A stretch of DNA of 64,000 bases from the NCBI GenBank assembly GCA_019695185.1, contig JAIBAN010000004.1, positions 98,989 through 162,988 of the forward strand, given 5' to 3'. Numbering within the stretch: the first letter of the stretch is position 1; every line of letters begins with the position of its first letter. The notes beneath the pieces were generated by a model, which was not told the origin of the DNA, did not search any database, and worked only from the letters and a program-made list of their open reading frames with translations. This document shows, one piece after another, positions 1 to 9,624 of this stretch. This DNA comes from Blastocatellia bacterium. Its GTDB lineage: Bacteria; Acidobacteriota; Blastocatellia; Chloracidobacteriales; Chloracidobacteriaceae. The translations under genes and the position numbers were made by a program.

Positions 1-715
1 CTTTCTTAAAGGCCGGTTTCAGTTTGACCAGACTTTCGGAGGTTGTATCAGCACGCGGGCCTTCGTCGGTGGCAAAGGAAAGGGGGTCGCCTTTGCGTTG
101 CGGAATCGAAACCGCCTGGATTTCCGCCGTAAAGGCTCCGGCACTCAAAGCCGCCACGGCTTTGGCGTGCGAGTTGGCCGCAAAGGCATCCTGTTCCTCA
201 CGGGAAATCTGGTACAGGTCGGCCACATGTTCGCCGGTCATACCCATGTGCCAGTTATCAAAGGCACACCACAACCCATCCTGAATCATGACATCGGTCA
301 GTTCGCCGTGGCCGAGGCGATATCCATCACGGGCTTTCTGGAGCAGGTACGGGGTATTGGACATGGATTCCATCCCGCCCGCCACCACAAACTCAGCGTC
401 TCCGGTCTGGATGGATTGCGCACCGAGCATGACCGACCGGAGTCCGGAACCACAAACCTGATTAACTGTGACTGCCGCCACGGTGGTGGGGCAACCGGCT
501 CCGAGTGCCGCCTGCCGGGCCGGATTCTGGCCGAGTCCGGCTTGCAGGACATTCCCCATCAATACTTCACACACCTGCGCCGCATCAATTCCGGCACGTT
601 CAATAGCAGCCCGCACTGCCAAGGCACCAAGTTCCGGGGCCCGAAAACTTTTCAAACCGCCTTGAAATTTGGCAATCGGCAACCGGGCCGCACTGAGAAT
701 TACTGGATGAGACAT
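1..715 (-). CDS. Acetyl-CoA acetyltransferase (thiolase), 3'-truncated by window edge
   Basis: Thiolase-fold enzyme that joins or cleaves acyl-CoA and acetyl-CoA, acting in the cytoplasm in beta-oxidation or ketone/polyhydroxyalkanoate metabolism. The minus-strand reading starts [17 protein letters not shown] at an ATG at 715 and stays open to base 1, covering about 238 residues of a family that is normally near 390. Visible motifs are the N-terminal AARxPIxKFxG strand and the nucleophile-cysteine segment [10 protein letters not shown] near residue 89, followed by [11 protein letters not shown]. The C-terminal half with the GHP and CxGGG motifs lies outside the window. It is the downstream neighbour of glgC on the same strand, separated by a heptamer-repeat hairpin that may end glgC transcription. 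Which thiolase subtype (biosynthetic or degradative) cannot be told from this part. Confidence 0.93.
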   Translation of the reverse strand, partial: MSHPVILSAARLPIAKFQGGLKSFRAPELGALAVRAAIERAGIDAAQVCEVLMGNVLQAGLGQNPARQAALGAGCPTTVAAVTVNQVCGSGLRSVMLGAQSIQTGDAEFVVAGGMESMSNTPYLLQKARDGYRLGHGELTDVMIQDGLWCAFDNWHMGMTGEHVADLYQISREEQDAFAANSHAKAVAALSAGAFTAEIQAVSIPQRKGDPLSFATDEGPRADTTSESLVKLKPAFKK

Positions 716-732
716 TTCTTACCTCTTCGAGC

Positions 733-834
733 TTTGAGTTTTGAGTTTTGAGTTTTGAGTTTTGAGTTTTCAAAACAAAAGAAAATAAATGACGGAATAA
801 TTCAAAACTCAAAACTCAAAACTCAAAACTCAAA
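733..834. repeat. Paired heptamer array GAGTTTT / AAAACTC
   Basis: About five tandem copies of GAGTTTT at 733-770 face about four and a half copies of the reverse complement at 803-834, with a 32-base spacer. Both arms can pair into a long AT-rich hairpin. The glgC stop codon (TGA on the minus strand at 832-830) lies inside the distal arm, so the array begins exactly where the gene ends. It sits between two minus-strand genes. Confidence 0.9.
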
Positions 835-2107
835 CGACGCTTCCATCCGGGACGGTCGCGCCTTTGGGAATAATAATGATTCCATCGCGGATCACGTAAA
901 AATCGCCCTCCGCCGATTGCAAACCGGCTTCATTGAGCAGCTTTACGTTATTTCCGATTCGGGCGTCTTTGTCAATAATGGCTCGCCGGATTTCGCAGTG
1001 TTTGCCAATGCCGATGTTGGGCTGGTTGGCATCCCGGTTTTTCTTCATCTGGTCGAGGGTTTCATAGTCGTCCGCTCCCATCATGAGCACATGGTCAAGT
1101 TTCGACCCGGTTTCAATCCGGCTCCGGATTCCAATGACTGAGCGGCGAATGATGGATTCGTTGATGATGCAGCCTTCGGAAATAATCGAGTCATGCACTT
1201 CGGCATTGCGGATTTTGGTGCCGGGCAGGAACCGGGGCCGGGTATAGATTTGCCGTTTGGAATCAAAGAAGTTGAAGCGCGGCAGCACATCCGTCAGTTC
1301 GATGTTGGCCCGGAAAAAGGCACCAATGGTTCCGATGTCTTCCCAATAGCCGTTGAAGAGATAGGCGCTGACTTTGAAATTATGGATTGAGTGGGGAATC
1401 ACTTCGCGCCCGAAGTCGATCCGGTTGGGTCCGCTGAGGAGTTCCTCCAGCACTTCCTGCTTGAAGACATAAATCCCCATCGAAGCCAGAAATGGGCGGG
1501 CAGCGGCTTCTTCCGGCTTGAGGCCCAGGGTTTCGGTATTGACCCGCATGGCTTCAAGTGCTTCCCCTTTGGGTTTTTCACTGAATTCAACGATTTGCCC
1601 GGTTTCATCAATCTTGAGCAGGCCAAACTCCGAAGCCTCCACCGCCGGGACCGCCGTGACCGAGACGGTCACATCCGAACCGGTTTCGTAGTGGTAATCA
1701 ATGAATTTGGAGTAATCCATTTTATAGAGATGGTCACCCGACAGGATCAAAATCGTGTCCGCCGTGACATCTTTGATATGGCGGAAATTCTGCCGGACGG
1801 CATCCGCCGTGCCTTGAAACCAGTTGGGGTTGTCGGGGGTTTGTTCGGCAGCCAGAATATCCACAAACCCGGATGAAAACTGACTAAAACGATAGGTTCG
1901 GGCAATGTGCCGATTGAGTGAAGCAGAGTTGAATTGCGACAGGATGTAAATCTTATGAATGCCGGAGTTGATACAGTTGCTGACCGGAATATCAATCAGG
2001 CGGTACTTTCCGCCCAACGGCACGGCAGGTTTGGAACGTTCGAACGTCAACGGATAGAGACGGGTGCCTTGGCCGCCTCCCAGGATCACAGCCAGTACGT
2101 TATCCAT
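830..2107 (-). CDS. glgC: Glucose-1-phosphate adenylyltransferase
   Basis: Makes ADP-glucose from ATP and glucose-1-phosphate, the committed step of bacterial glycogen synthesis, in the cytoplasm. The 425-residue product has the full family layout: an N-terminal nucleotidyltransferase domain with [12 protein letters not shown], the [20 protein letters not shown] substrate/activator region and GTADAVRQN, a middle region with [10 protein letters not shown] and the glucose-1-phosphate site segment FSEKPKG, and a C-terminal left-handed beta-helix of hexapeptide repeats (around residues 300-420). Length is normal. The ATG at 2107 follows a GAGGG ribosome site on the minus strand. It is divergent from recG, and no other glycogen gene lies in the window. 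Confidence 0.97.
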   Translation of the reverse strand: MDNVLAVILGGGQGTRLYPLTFERSKPAVPLGGKYRLIDIPVSNCINSGIHKIYILSQFNSASLNRHIARTYRFSQFSSGFVDILAAEQTPDNPNWFQGTADAVRQNFRHIKDVTADTILILSGDHLYKMDYSKFIDYHYETGSDVTVSVTAVPAVEASEFGLLKIDETGQIVEFSEKPKGEALEAMRVNTETLGLKPEEAAARPFLASMGIYVFKQEVLEELLSGPNRIDFGREVIPHSIHNFKVSAYLFNGYWEDIGTIGAFFRANIELTDVLPRFNFFDSKRQIYTRPRFLPGTKIRNAEVHDSIISEGCIINESIIRRSVIGIRSRIETGSKLDHVLMMGADDYETLDQMKKNRDANQPNIGIGKHCEIRRAIIDKDARIGNNVKLLNEAGLQSAEGDFYVIRDGIIIIPKGATVPDGSVV

Positions 2108-2276
2108 GTGCGTTTGCCCTCACAGAAACATTATGCACCCCACTCGAATGAGGCGCAGCAGGTTGTCGGAAGTTTTCAATCAGGAAAGGGTCGGTTGAGA
2201 ATTGGTGCGCGTGAATGCTGTTGCATCGTTCCTCATCCGTACAGGGTGTGTCAAGAAGGACATGAGCAGTCAGCAA

Positions 2277-2385
2277 TCAGCTTTCAGCTTTCAGCTTTTT
2301 TTCATTTCGGGTTTGCGTGAGATCGCCTAAATTAACGGTAAATGATAAAGCTGTATGCTGATAGCTGAACGCTGATAGCTCAAAA
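2277..2385. repeat. Degenerate heptamer arms (CAGCTTT-like) in the glgC-recG divergent gap
   Basis: Three copies of CAGCTTT at 2277-2298 face a degenerate reverse-complement series (GCTGATAGCTGAACGCTGATAGC) at 2347-2380. The match is imperfect, and this is the only divergent gap with anything like two arms. It ends directly at the recG start, where no good ribosome site is visible. Confidence 0.5.
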
Positions 2386-2387
2386 TT

Positions 2388-4556
2388 ATGTTTTCCCTGA
2401 CCACGCCGATTACCGAACTGGCTTCGTTTATTCCCCGTCTTGGACCCAAAACCGCCCATAAACTGGCAGTGGAAATCTGCACGGCGGTCGGATATTCACA
2501 CCTCAGCCAGGCCACCGTCGAAGATTTACTGTTTTACCTGCCGTTTCGTTACGAGGACCGGTCCAACCTGCTCCGCATCCGTGATGTGGTGGATGGGCTC
2601 AAAGCCTCGCTCGAAATTGTGGTGCAAACCGCTGGAAACTATCCGATTCGGACCAAATCCGGAAAAACCCTTTCCATTTTTGAAATTGGCGGGCGCGATG
2701 CCACCGGACAGGTGCGGGCTTTTTGGTGGAACCAGCCCTTTCTGGCCAATACCTTTGCCCAAGGCCAACGGGTCATTCTGTTCGGGGAATGGAAATACTC
2801 CAATCGGTATAGCTGTTTCCAGATTGAAAACGCGGAATATGAAATTCTTTCCGAGGCGGACGAGGAAGAAGGTGAAGGCGACGAGACCATGACCATCCAC
2901 ACAGGTCGCCGGGTGCCGGTCTACCGCAAGCTGGGAGCCTTCAAAACCCGTCCGTTACGGGCTTTTATGTATCGGTTGACTTCCATGTTGACCGACGTCG
3001 GGGAAGAGTTTTTACCAGCGGAACTGCTGGCCCGTTACGGGCTGCCCTCCCGGCTGGAAGCCTTTCGGCAGGTCCATTTTCCTGAAACAGCCGCCCCGTT
3101 TGAGCTGTACCTGCGGGGGCGCTCGCCCGCTCATGCCCGGCTGGCGATGGAGGAGTTTTTTCTGCTTTCGGTCGCCCTCTTTAGCCGCCGGTCAGCCCGT
3201 GACCAGGCCGTCAAGGGGACGGCCATCGAAGTCAATGACCGGATTCGGCAGGTGATTCGCGGCGTGCTGCCCTTCAAACCGACCAATGCCCAGAAGCGGG
3301 TCATCAAGGAAATTGTCACCGATATGATGTCACCCCATGCCATGCACCGGCTGTTGCAGGGAGACGTGGGGGCAGGGAAGACCATGGTTGCCGTCCAGGC
3401 CATGATTGTGGCCATCGAAAACGGCTATCAGGTCGCGCTGATGGCTCCGACGGAAATTCTGGTCGAACAGCATACCCTGACCATTCGCCGGATGCTCGGC
3501 ACCACCGCCTATCGGATTGCTGCGCTCACTGGCAGTCTCAAACCAAAGGAAAAACAGGAGTTGCGTGCCTCCATCGCGGCTGGTGAGATTGACATGGTGG
3601 TGGGAACCCAGGCACTCGTGCAGGAAAGCACCGTCTTTGCCCGTCTGGGGTTGGTGGTAATTGACGAACAGCACCGGTTTGGCGTGATTCAGCGGACGGC
3701 TTTGGCTGAACGTGGGCTGCAACCTGATGTCCTGGTCATGACGGCCACACCGATTCCGCGCTCGCTGGCCATGACGGCCTATGGCGACCTGGATGTTTCC
3801 ATTCTCGATGAGCTTCCGCCCGGACGGCAGCCCATCCGGACGGTTGTCCGGACGGAATCCGAACGGCAAAAAATCTATGATTTCATCCGCCAGGAGGCGC
3901 GGGCCGGACGCCAGACCTACATTGTCTTTCCGCTGGTGGAGGAATCCGAAAAAATGGACCTCAAAGCCGCCACCCAGGCCGCCGAAAATTTGCAGCATTT
4001 CATCTTTACCGACCTCAAAATCGGCCTCCTCCACGGGAAAATGAAACCAGCCGAGAAAGAAGCCGTCATGGCTGCCTTTGTGGCTGGCGAATGCCAGGTG
4101 CTGGTTTCCACCACTGTGATTGAAGTCGGAGTGGACGTGCCCAACGCCACCATCATGCTGATTGAACATCCCGAACGGTTTGGGCTGGCGCAGCTTCATC
4201 AGTTGCGGGGCCGCATCGGGCGCGGAACAGCAAAATCCTATTGCATTCTGATGGATTCGCCCAAAAATTCGCCTGAAGCCAAAGACCGTTTGAAGCTTTT
4301 TGCCTCCACGCAGGATGGATTTGTGATTGCCGAAAAAGACCTTGAAATTCGTGGTCCGGGCGAAGTGTTTGGCACACGTCAGTCGGGAATTCCGATTTTC
4401 CGGGTGGGAAATCTGGTCCGTGACCGCGATTGGCTGGAAATAGCCAGGGAAATCGCCTACAAATTGCTGTCCGAACGGAGCCGGACCCGCGAAACCGCCC
4501 GCCTGATGGAGTTGGCGCAGGCCCGTTATCCACAGGCCGAGGTACAACTGCACTGA
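2388..4556 (+). CDS. recG: ATP-dependent DNA helicase RecG
   Basis: Superfamily 2 helicase that remodels stalled replication forks and branch-migrates Holliday junctions. The 722-residue product has an N-terminal wedge/OB domain with FLPFRYEDRSN, then helicase motif I GDVGAGKT near residue 325, motif Ia APTEILVEQH, motif II DEQHRFGV, motif III TATPIPR, and the C-terminal motifs LLHGKM, VSTTVIEVGVDVPNA and QLRGRIGRG. The C-terminal TRAG-like segment RGPGEVFGTRQSG is intact. Length and order are ordinary for RecG. The ATG at 2388 sits just after a degenerate repeat arm and lacks an evident Shine-Dalgarno. No plausible internal start precedes the wedge domain, so this start is kept. Confidence 0.97.
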   Translation: MFSLTTPITELASFIPRLGPKTAHKLAVEICTAVGYSHLSQATVEDLLFYLPFRYEDRSNLLRIRDVVDGLKASLEIVVQTAGNYPIRTKSGKTLSIFEIGGRDATGQVRAFWWNQPFLANTFAQGQRVILFGEWKYSNRYSCFQIENAEYEILSEADEEEGEGDETMTIHTGRRVPVYRKLGAFKTRPLRAFMYRLTSMLTDVGEEFLPAELLARYGLPSRLEAFRQVHFPETAAPFELYLRGRSPAHARLAMEEFFLLSVALFSRRSARDQAVKGTAIEVNDRIRQVIRGVLPFKPTNAQKRVIKEIVTDMMSPHAMHRLLQGDVGAGKTMVAVQAMIVAIENGYQVALMAPTEILVEQHTLTIRRMLGTTAYRIAALTGSLKPKEKQELRASIAAGEIDMVVGTQALVQESTVFARLGLVVIDEQHRFGVIQRTALAERGLQPDVLVMTATPIPRSLAMTAYGDLDVSILDELPPGRQPIRTVVRTESERQKIYDFIRQEARAGRQTYIVFPLVEESEKMDLKAATQAAENLQHFIFTDLKIGLLHGKMKPAEKEAVMAAFVAGECQVLVSTTVIEVGVDVPNATIMLIEHPERFGLAQLHQLRGRIGRGTAKSYCILMDSPKNSPEAKDRLKLFASTQDGFVIAEKDLEIRGPGEVFGTRQSGIPIFRVGNLVRDRDWLEIAREIAYKLLSERSRTRETARLMELAQARYPQAEVQLH

Positions 4557-4636
4557 TCTTCGCTCCGCACTCATGCGCTGTCCTGGTTTGACCATCGGGA
4601 CATCATCCTGTTTTGGACACCACTCAATCAACCTTT

Positions 4637-6856
4637 ATGCTCCCTGTTCAACGGAAAATCCTTTTTCTCCTGTTTTTTCTGTCCGGTTTTTGCGGATTGC
4701 TGTATCAGACCATTTGGTTACGGCTGGCCTTTGCTTCTTTTGGGATTATTACCCCAGTGATTTCAGTTGTGGTTTCAGTCTTTATGTTGGGGCTTTCACT
4801 GGGTTCATGGGCGGGTGGCAAGTGGATTGGCAGTCTGACCCGGCGCACCAAATTGTCGGCCATTCGGTTCTATGCCTTGACTGAATTTGTCATTGGGCTT
4901 GGAGCTGTCACTGTGCCCTGGCTTTTCAAGTTGGGGGAACGATTTCTGCTCTCCAGCGGTGAGTCAGATTCGGTTACCTATTTACTCTATTCGGCTATCG
5001 TATTGACCACAATTATTCTGCCCTGGTGTGTCTGCATGGGAACCACTTTCCCATTTATGATGGCTTATGTTCGTGAGTATCCGGAGGCAGACCCTAAATC
5101 CTTCAGTTTTCTTTATTTGGCCAATGTGGTGGGAGCCATGTGCGGGACTCTGATCACGGCACTGGTTCTGATTGAAATTTTCGGATTCCAACACACACTG
5201 TGGATTGCTGGAGGGTGCAACCTACTCATTGCGATTGTGAGCTTGGTGTTGGGAACCCCTAGCCCTGGAACAGTGGCGGATGTGGAAGCGGGTGTCCGTC
5301 CGGTCCCGGTTTCCGAAGAGGAGATTTCTGGAGCACCTAAAGCCAGTCGGTTTGCCAAATGGCTGCTGTTTACCACCGGTTTTACTTCGATGGCAATGGA
5401 GGTAACCTGGACCCGTACGTTTGCCCCGGCTTTGGGAACTCAGGTCTATGCCTTTGCTACGTTGTTGTTTGTCTATTTATTGGCAACCTGGATTGGATCC
5501 TGGATGTACCGGACCGACCTGAGGGCCGGAAAAGTTCATTCAACCCCGGCTTTGCTGGCATATATCACCGTCAGTGCCTTCATCCCGGCAGTCATCAACG
5601 ACCCGCAACTGGTCCCGCATGTGGCGACGTGGTGGGGGACCATTCGGGCAATTCCGGCTCTGTGCAGTATTTTTCCTTTTTGCGCCTTGCTTGGATACCT
5701 GACACCACGGCTGATTGACGAAACCTCAAACGGCAATCCTGAAGCCGCTGGCACAGGCTATGCCGTCAATATCCTTGGTTGTATTTTGGGCCCTTTGGTT
5801 GCAGGTTATATCCTGTTGCCCAATATTAGTGCTCAGGTCACGCTGGTCTTGCTGGCTTTGCCATTCGGGATATTTTTTTGGCAGCGGCGGGCCGACATTT
5901 CCGTTCGGCTGCGCCTGGGAGCCGGTTTGGTGACGGCAGCTTTTGCTATCTTAGCGTTGTTTTTTATCCGTGGGTATGAGGATGAATTTCCCCAATCGGT
6001 TCCTCATATGATCCGGCGGGATTATGCCGCAACTGTCATCAGCACTGGAGAAGGGTTGGACCGTCGCCTCTACATCAATGGTACAAGTATCACCTATCTG
6101 ACACCGGTCACCAAGTATATGGCTCATCTCCCCATGGCTTTCCATCAGGGCAAGCCAGAGAAGGCTTTGGTGATTTGTTTTGGCATGGGAACCACGTTCC
6201 GCTCATTGCTGAGTTGGGGAGTGGATACTACGGCCGTTGAACTCTCGCCAGCGGTGCGGGATTCCTTTGGTTATTTTTTCAAGGACGCAGAAACAGTTCT
6301 GCGAAATCCAAAGGGGCGGATTGTCATTGATGACGGAAGGCGCTTTTTAAGCCGGACCACCGAAAAATTTGACGTCATTACGATTGACCCGCCACCACCT
6401 TCGGAAGCTGCCGGATCCAGTTTGCTCTACTCGGAGGAATTCTACCAAACGCTCAAACGCCGCCTGAAGCCAGGAGGCATCGTCCAGCAATGGTATGCCT
6501 CCGGTGAACCTCGAACCATTTTGGCCGTGGCCTGTTCCATCCTCAATTCCTTTCCGTATGTGCGGGGGTACCTTTCAGTGGAGCAATCGGGCTGTCATTT
6601 TATTGCTTCAATGGAACCGATTCCACAACCCACCAGCGCACAGCTATGGGAACGGATGCCACCTGCTGCCCGTGCTGACTTGGCTGAATGGTATCCTGCC
6701 AATGTGACGGACGGGCAAATCCGGAAAACCTTTGATTTTATGCTTTCGAAGGAGATCCAAATGAACCGGGAAGCTGGCCTGGACCCGAAAATCCGGATTA
6801 CCGACGACCGCCCCTTTAACGAATATTGTCTTTTGCGCAAATTGGGATGGAAATGA
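4637..6856 (+). CDS. Membrane-anchored spermidine/spermine-synthase-like protein
   Basis: Large integral membrane protein with a C-terminal Rossmann methyltransferase-like domain related to polyamine aminopropyltransferases. The first about 450 residues hold roughly 10-12 hydrophobic helices, starting with ILFLLFFLSGFCGLLYQ, typical of the family with an MFS-like N-terminal half. The C-terminal part has a degenerate nucleotide-binding turn CFGMGTTFRSLL, the acidic ribose-binding segment AVELSP, IDDGRRFL and the catalytic-region DPPPPSEAAGSSLLYS, then FYQTLKRRLKPGG. True polyamine synthases carry GGG(D/E)G at the first motif, so substrate and activity are unknown. A TTG eight codons upstream (4613) is also in frame, but the ATG at 4637 is the likelier start. 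It lies 80 bases after recG. Confidence 0.85.
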   Translation: MLPVQRKILFLLFFLSGFCGLLYQTIWLRLAFASFGIITPVISVVVSVFMLGLSLGSWAGGKWIGSLTRRTKLSAIRFYALTEFVIGLGAVTVPWLFKLGERFLLSSGESDSVTYLLYSAIVLTTIILPWCVCMGTTFPFMMAYVREYPEADPKSFSFLYLANVVGAMCGTLITALVLIEIFGFQHTLWIAGGCNLLIAIVSLVLGTPSPGTVADVEAGVRPVPVSEEEISGAPKASRFAKWLLFTTGFTSMAMEVTWTRTFAPALGTQVYAFATLLFVYLLATWIGSWMYRTDLRAGKVHSTPALLAYITVSAFIPAVINDPQLVPHVATWWGTIRAIPALCSIFPFCALLGYLTPRLIDETSNGNPEAAGTGYAVNILGCILGPLVAGYILLPNISAQVTLVLLALPFGIFFWQRRADISVRLRLGAGLVTAAFAILALFFIRGYEDEFPQSVPHMIRRDYAATVISTGEGLDRRLYINGTSITYLTPVTKYMAHLPMAFHQGKPEKALVICFGMGTTFRSLLSWGVDTTAVELSPAVRDSFGYFFKDAETVLRNPKGRIVIDDGRRFLSRTTEKFDVITIDPPPPSEAAGSSLLYSEEFYQTLKRRLKPGGIVQQWYASGEPRTILAVACSILNSFPYVRGYLSVEQSGCHFIASMEPIPQPTSAQLWERMPPAARADLAEWYPANVTDGQIRKTFDFMLSKEIQMNREAGLDPKIRITDDRPFNEYCLLRKLGWK

Positions 6857-6995
6857 AACGGATTGCGTGAAGCAAAGGAATTGACTGCAACTTTTTGGAA
6901 AAACTTTCAGTATGGTGGGAGACTCGCGCCGCCCTTTCTGGCGGTATCCACCTGACTCAAATTTATTTTCTGACATGAAGGCGGAGTTTCCTTGT

Positions 6996-8705
6996 ATGAA
7001 ATCTGTTCGTTCTTTGAGCGCACTGGTCTTTCTTTTTCTGAATGTTGTGTTTTTATCGGGGCTGAATAATGCGGCACTGGCACAAAAAGCAGCCTCGCCG
7101 GGCAATGAAGCGGAACTGGCCAAAGCCATGGATGCAGCGGCGGCACCACTCTATAAAGCAGACGGTCCAGGGGCAGCCGTTTTGGTCATGAAGGACGGAA
7201 AGCCAATCTTTCGTAAAGGGTACGGCATGGCCGATATTGCACTTGGGATTCCCATGCGCCCCGAAATGGTTTTCCGGCTCGGTTCAGTGACCAAACAGTT
7301 TACGGCTGCCGGGATTCTGCTTTTGGAGGAAGAAGGCAAGCTTTCCATTTCAGACGAAATCACCAAATACCTGCCTGATTACCCCACCCAGGGTAAAAAA
7401 ATCACGATTGAGCATCTGCTAACCCATACTTCGGGCATCAAAAACTATACGAATTTACCCAAATGGCTTCCACTGTGGGGCAAAGACCTGAGCCTGACCG
7501 AATTGATTGACCTCTTCAAAAATGAACCACTTGATTTTGAACCGGGAACGAAGTGGAACTACAGCAATTCAGGCTATATTCTGCTGGGGGCCATTATTGA
7601 AAAAGCTTCCGGGCAAAAATACGACACCTTTGTCGAAACCCGCATTTTCAAACCCCTGGGAATGACCCATTCGTTTTATGGTCACAACCACCGGATTATC
7701 CCCAATCATGTTGCCGGATATGACAAAACTGCCGCCGGCTACAGCAATGCGGCCTATTTGAGCATGACGCATCCCCATGCTGCCGGGGCGTTGGTTTCTT
7801 CGGTGGATGATTTGGCTCTGTGGGATGCCGCACTCAATGGAGGGAAGCTCTTAAAACCCGAATCCCTCAAGAAGATGTTCACGCCGTTCAAACTGGCAGA
7901 CGGAAAGCTCACCAATTATGCTTTGGGCTGGGGAGTTGGAGCTCAAGTCCAGCAACATTCCATTCAGGAACATGGCGGCGGCATCAATGGATTTGCGACT
8001 GATGTGTTGCGCATGCCCCAAGACCATGTGTATGTGGTGGTCCTGACCAACTGTACCGACCCGGAAACCCGCCCTGAAGCCTTGGCTCACAAACTGGCTG
8101 CGATTGCCATTGGCAAACCGCTGGTGGAGCGAACTGCCATCAAACTCGACCCCAAAGTGCTGGATGCTTACACCGGTGTCTATCAGGTTGACGAAACCAC
8201 CTCCCGCATGGTGACCCGCGAAAACGACCATCTGCTTTCCCAACGGACCGGCGGCAGTCGGCTTCCGATTTTTCCATTTTCCGAAACCGAATTTTTCGTC
8301 AAAAACTCCGGGACGGAAATGCGCTTTATCAAAGACGGCACCGGCAAGGTCACCGGCATGGAGGTAACTCAGGAAGACGGTACCAAAAGCATTGCCGCCC
8401 GAACCGACAAGCCGCTTCCCAAAGCACGTCAATCCGTCCAATTGGACCCGAAAGTGTTTGATGCTTATGTGGGCGAGTATGAACTGGCTCCGAATTTCAT
8501 TCTGACCATTTCACGGGCAGACAACAAATTTCTGGCACAGGCAACCGGACAGACTCAATTGGAAATTCTGCCTGAATCGGAAACCGAATTCTTCCTGACC
8601 GCAGTGGATGCCCAATTGACCTTTGTCAAAAACGATGAAGGAAAGGTTACCCAGTTGATTCTGCATCAGGGCGGACGCGACGTGCCCGGCAAGAAAATCA
8701 AATAA
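6996..8705 (+). CDS. Secreted serine hydrolase, beta-lactamase class C fold, with two DUF3471-like tails
   Basis: Exported penicillin-binding-like serine hydrolase (esterase, peptidase or beta-lactamase-like). Residues 1-30 form a signal peptide (KSVRSLSALVFLFLNVVFL, then NNAALAQ). The catalytic domain shows the SxxK motif SVTK at 97-100, YSN at 189-191 and HGGG near 325 in place of KTG. Two related modules follow, each opening with LDPKVxDAYxGxY (about residues 385 and 480) and looking like DUF3471 domains. The ATG at 6996 has GGAG nine bases upstream and begins the signal peptide, so it is preferred over the in-frame ATG at 6912. The natural substrate cannot be inferred. A strong terminator follows. 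Confidence 0.9.
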   Translation: MKSVRSLSALVFLFLNVVFLSGLNNAALAQKAASPGNEAELAKAMDAAAAPLYKADGPGAAVLVMKDGKPIFRKGYGMADIALGIPMRPEMVFRLGSVTKQFTAAGILLLEEEGKLSISDEITKYLPDYPTQGKKITIEHLLTHTSGIKNYTNLPKWLPLWGKDLSLTELIDLFKNEPLDFEPGTKWNYSNSGYILLGAIIEKASGQKYDTFVETRIFKPLGMTHSFYGHNHRIIPNHVAGYDKTAAGYSNAAYLSMTHPHAAGALVSSVDDLALWDAALNGGKLLKPESLKKMFTPFKLADGKLTNYALGWGVGAQVQQHSIQEHGGGINGFATDVLRMPQDHVYVVVLTNCTDPETRPEALAHKLAAIAIGKPLVERTAIKLDPKVLDAYTGVYQVDETTSRMVTRENDHLLSQRTGGSRLPIFPFSETEFFVKNSGTEMRFIKDGTGKVTGMEVTQEDGTKSIAARTDKPLPKARQSVQLDPKVFDAYVGEYELAPNFILTISRADNKFLAQATGQTQLEILPESETEFFLTAVDAQLTFVKNDEGKVTQLILHQGGRDVPGKKIK

Positions 8706-8746
8706 CCACAGACCGGTAAAAGGGTCTGTCAAAGGAAAAGACGCAC

Positions 8747-8793
8747 AGAGCGGTTGTCCTTCAACTGGATAAGGGCAACCGCTCTCCTTTTTT
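8747..8793 (+). terminator. Rho-independent terminator after the serine hydrolase
   Basis: Arms AGAGCGGTTGTCC (8747-8759) and GGGCAACCGCTCT (8773-8785) form a 13-bp stem with one G-U pair and a 13-base loop. Two C then six T follow (8788-8793). It sits 41 bases past the hydrolase stop. Confidence 0.85.
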
Positions 8794-9003
8794 CAGAGGG
8801 CTGAAACCAGAGGTTTCGATCCAAGGCACTTTTCCAAAATCCGAAACAGCCTTGTGTCTTTTGAGGTATGCTGGTGTGGTTTGCGGATGATTCTACCTGG
8901 GCATCGTCTTTCACTGCCGGGGGCAAAGCCGAATCGCATCTGCGGAACTGTATCAAATAGCTCAACCCCATATACTGCCAACCGATGAAAAAGGAGCTTC
9001 TGC

Positions 9004-9261
9004 ATGAAAAATCAGCCTGTTTGCCCAAAGTGCAATTCAACCCAAGTGATTCCTGAAGTGCAGGTCTTTGACCAGGGACAGTACAGTGACACCCATCTGA
9101 AAGTCGCCTTGCACGAAAAACCTGATGCCTGGCTGTTCAAAGGTACGCACCTGGGTGTTTTGAAAGCATGGATTTGTGGCACTTGTGGATATACTGAGCT
9201 GTATTTGGCGAATCCCCAGGAACTGTATGCAGCCTATCAGGCAGCCATCTCGAAGGATTGA
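9004..9261 (+). CDS. Small zinc-ribbon protein
   Basis: An 85-residue protein with one treble-clef-like zinc ribbon: CPKC at residues 7-10 and CGTC at about residues 58-61, so four cysteines could bind one zinc. Between them lies a charged stretch with HEKPDAWLFKGTHLG. The C-terminus ELYAAYQAAISK is helical. An AAGGAG ribosome site lies about nine bases upstream of the ATG. Similar small ribbons are annotated only as nucleic-acid-binding or hypothetical proteins, so function is unknown. It stands alone between a terminator and the prkA promoter. Confidence 0.75.
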   Translation: MKNQPVCPKCNSTQVIPEVQVFDQGQYSDTHLKVALHEKPDAWLFKGTHLGVLKAWICGTCGYTELYLANPQELYAAYQAAISKD

Positions 9262-9372
9262 GATGACAGGAAACAGTGCTTTCATTGTCTTCCACAGCGG
9301 TCCCGGTTGATGATCCAAAGAGGCAAAATACGTTGGTGGCAAGCCCTCTTTTTCACATCAAGGCTTGCTTTA

Positions 9373-9401
9373 TTGACGCTTTCCGCAAATGCGCCCATAA
9401 T
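9373..9401 (+). promoter_or_regulatory. Sigma-70-type promoter for prkA
   Basis: TTGACG at 9373-9378 and CATAAT at 9396-9401 are separated by exactly 17 bases, a strong housekeeping match. Transcription would start near 9408, leaving a 5' leader of about 215 bases before the prkA ATG at 9625. Nothing else was recognised in the 9262-9624 gap, so the long leader may carry regulation. Confidence 0.6.
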
Positions 9402-9624
9402 TTTGGCGGTTGTCGCTCCGGCGTGATTTTTACAGAATCTTTATTCCGTTCCGTACTGCCCCAGTCCGCTGTTTCCGCGTCTGATACGCGGGGAAGCCGA
9501 CAGCCCGCCGAGTCCCAAGCCGGTGGCAGCATGGAATCAGTTGGTTTAACCCTTTTTCATCGGACGCAGTGCTGGATCCAGCCTTCTCTCGTCCGAAGCA
9601 TCTCTCAATGGATGGGGGTATCGT

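Noticed and set aside
733..834. CRISPR array
   Set aside because: The repeats are contiguous 7-mers without unique spacers, and no cas genes are present.
3330..4631. 433-codon open frame antisense to recG
   Set aside because: It mirrors the strong helicase-coding frame, has no family motifs and low-complexity His/Gln/Gly content typical of antisense shadows.
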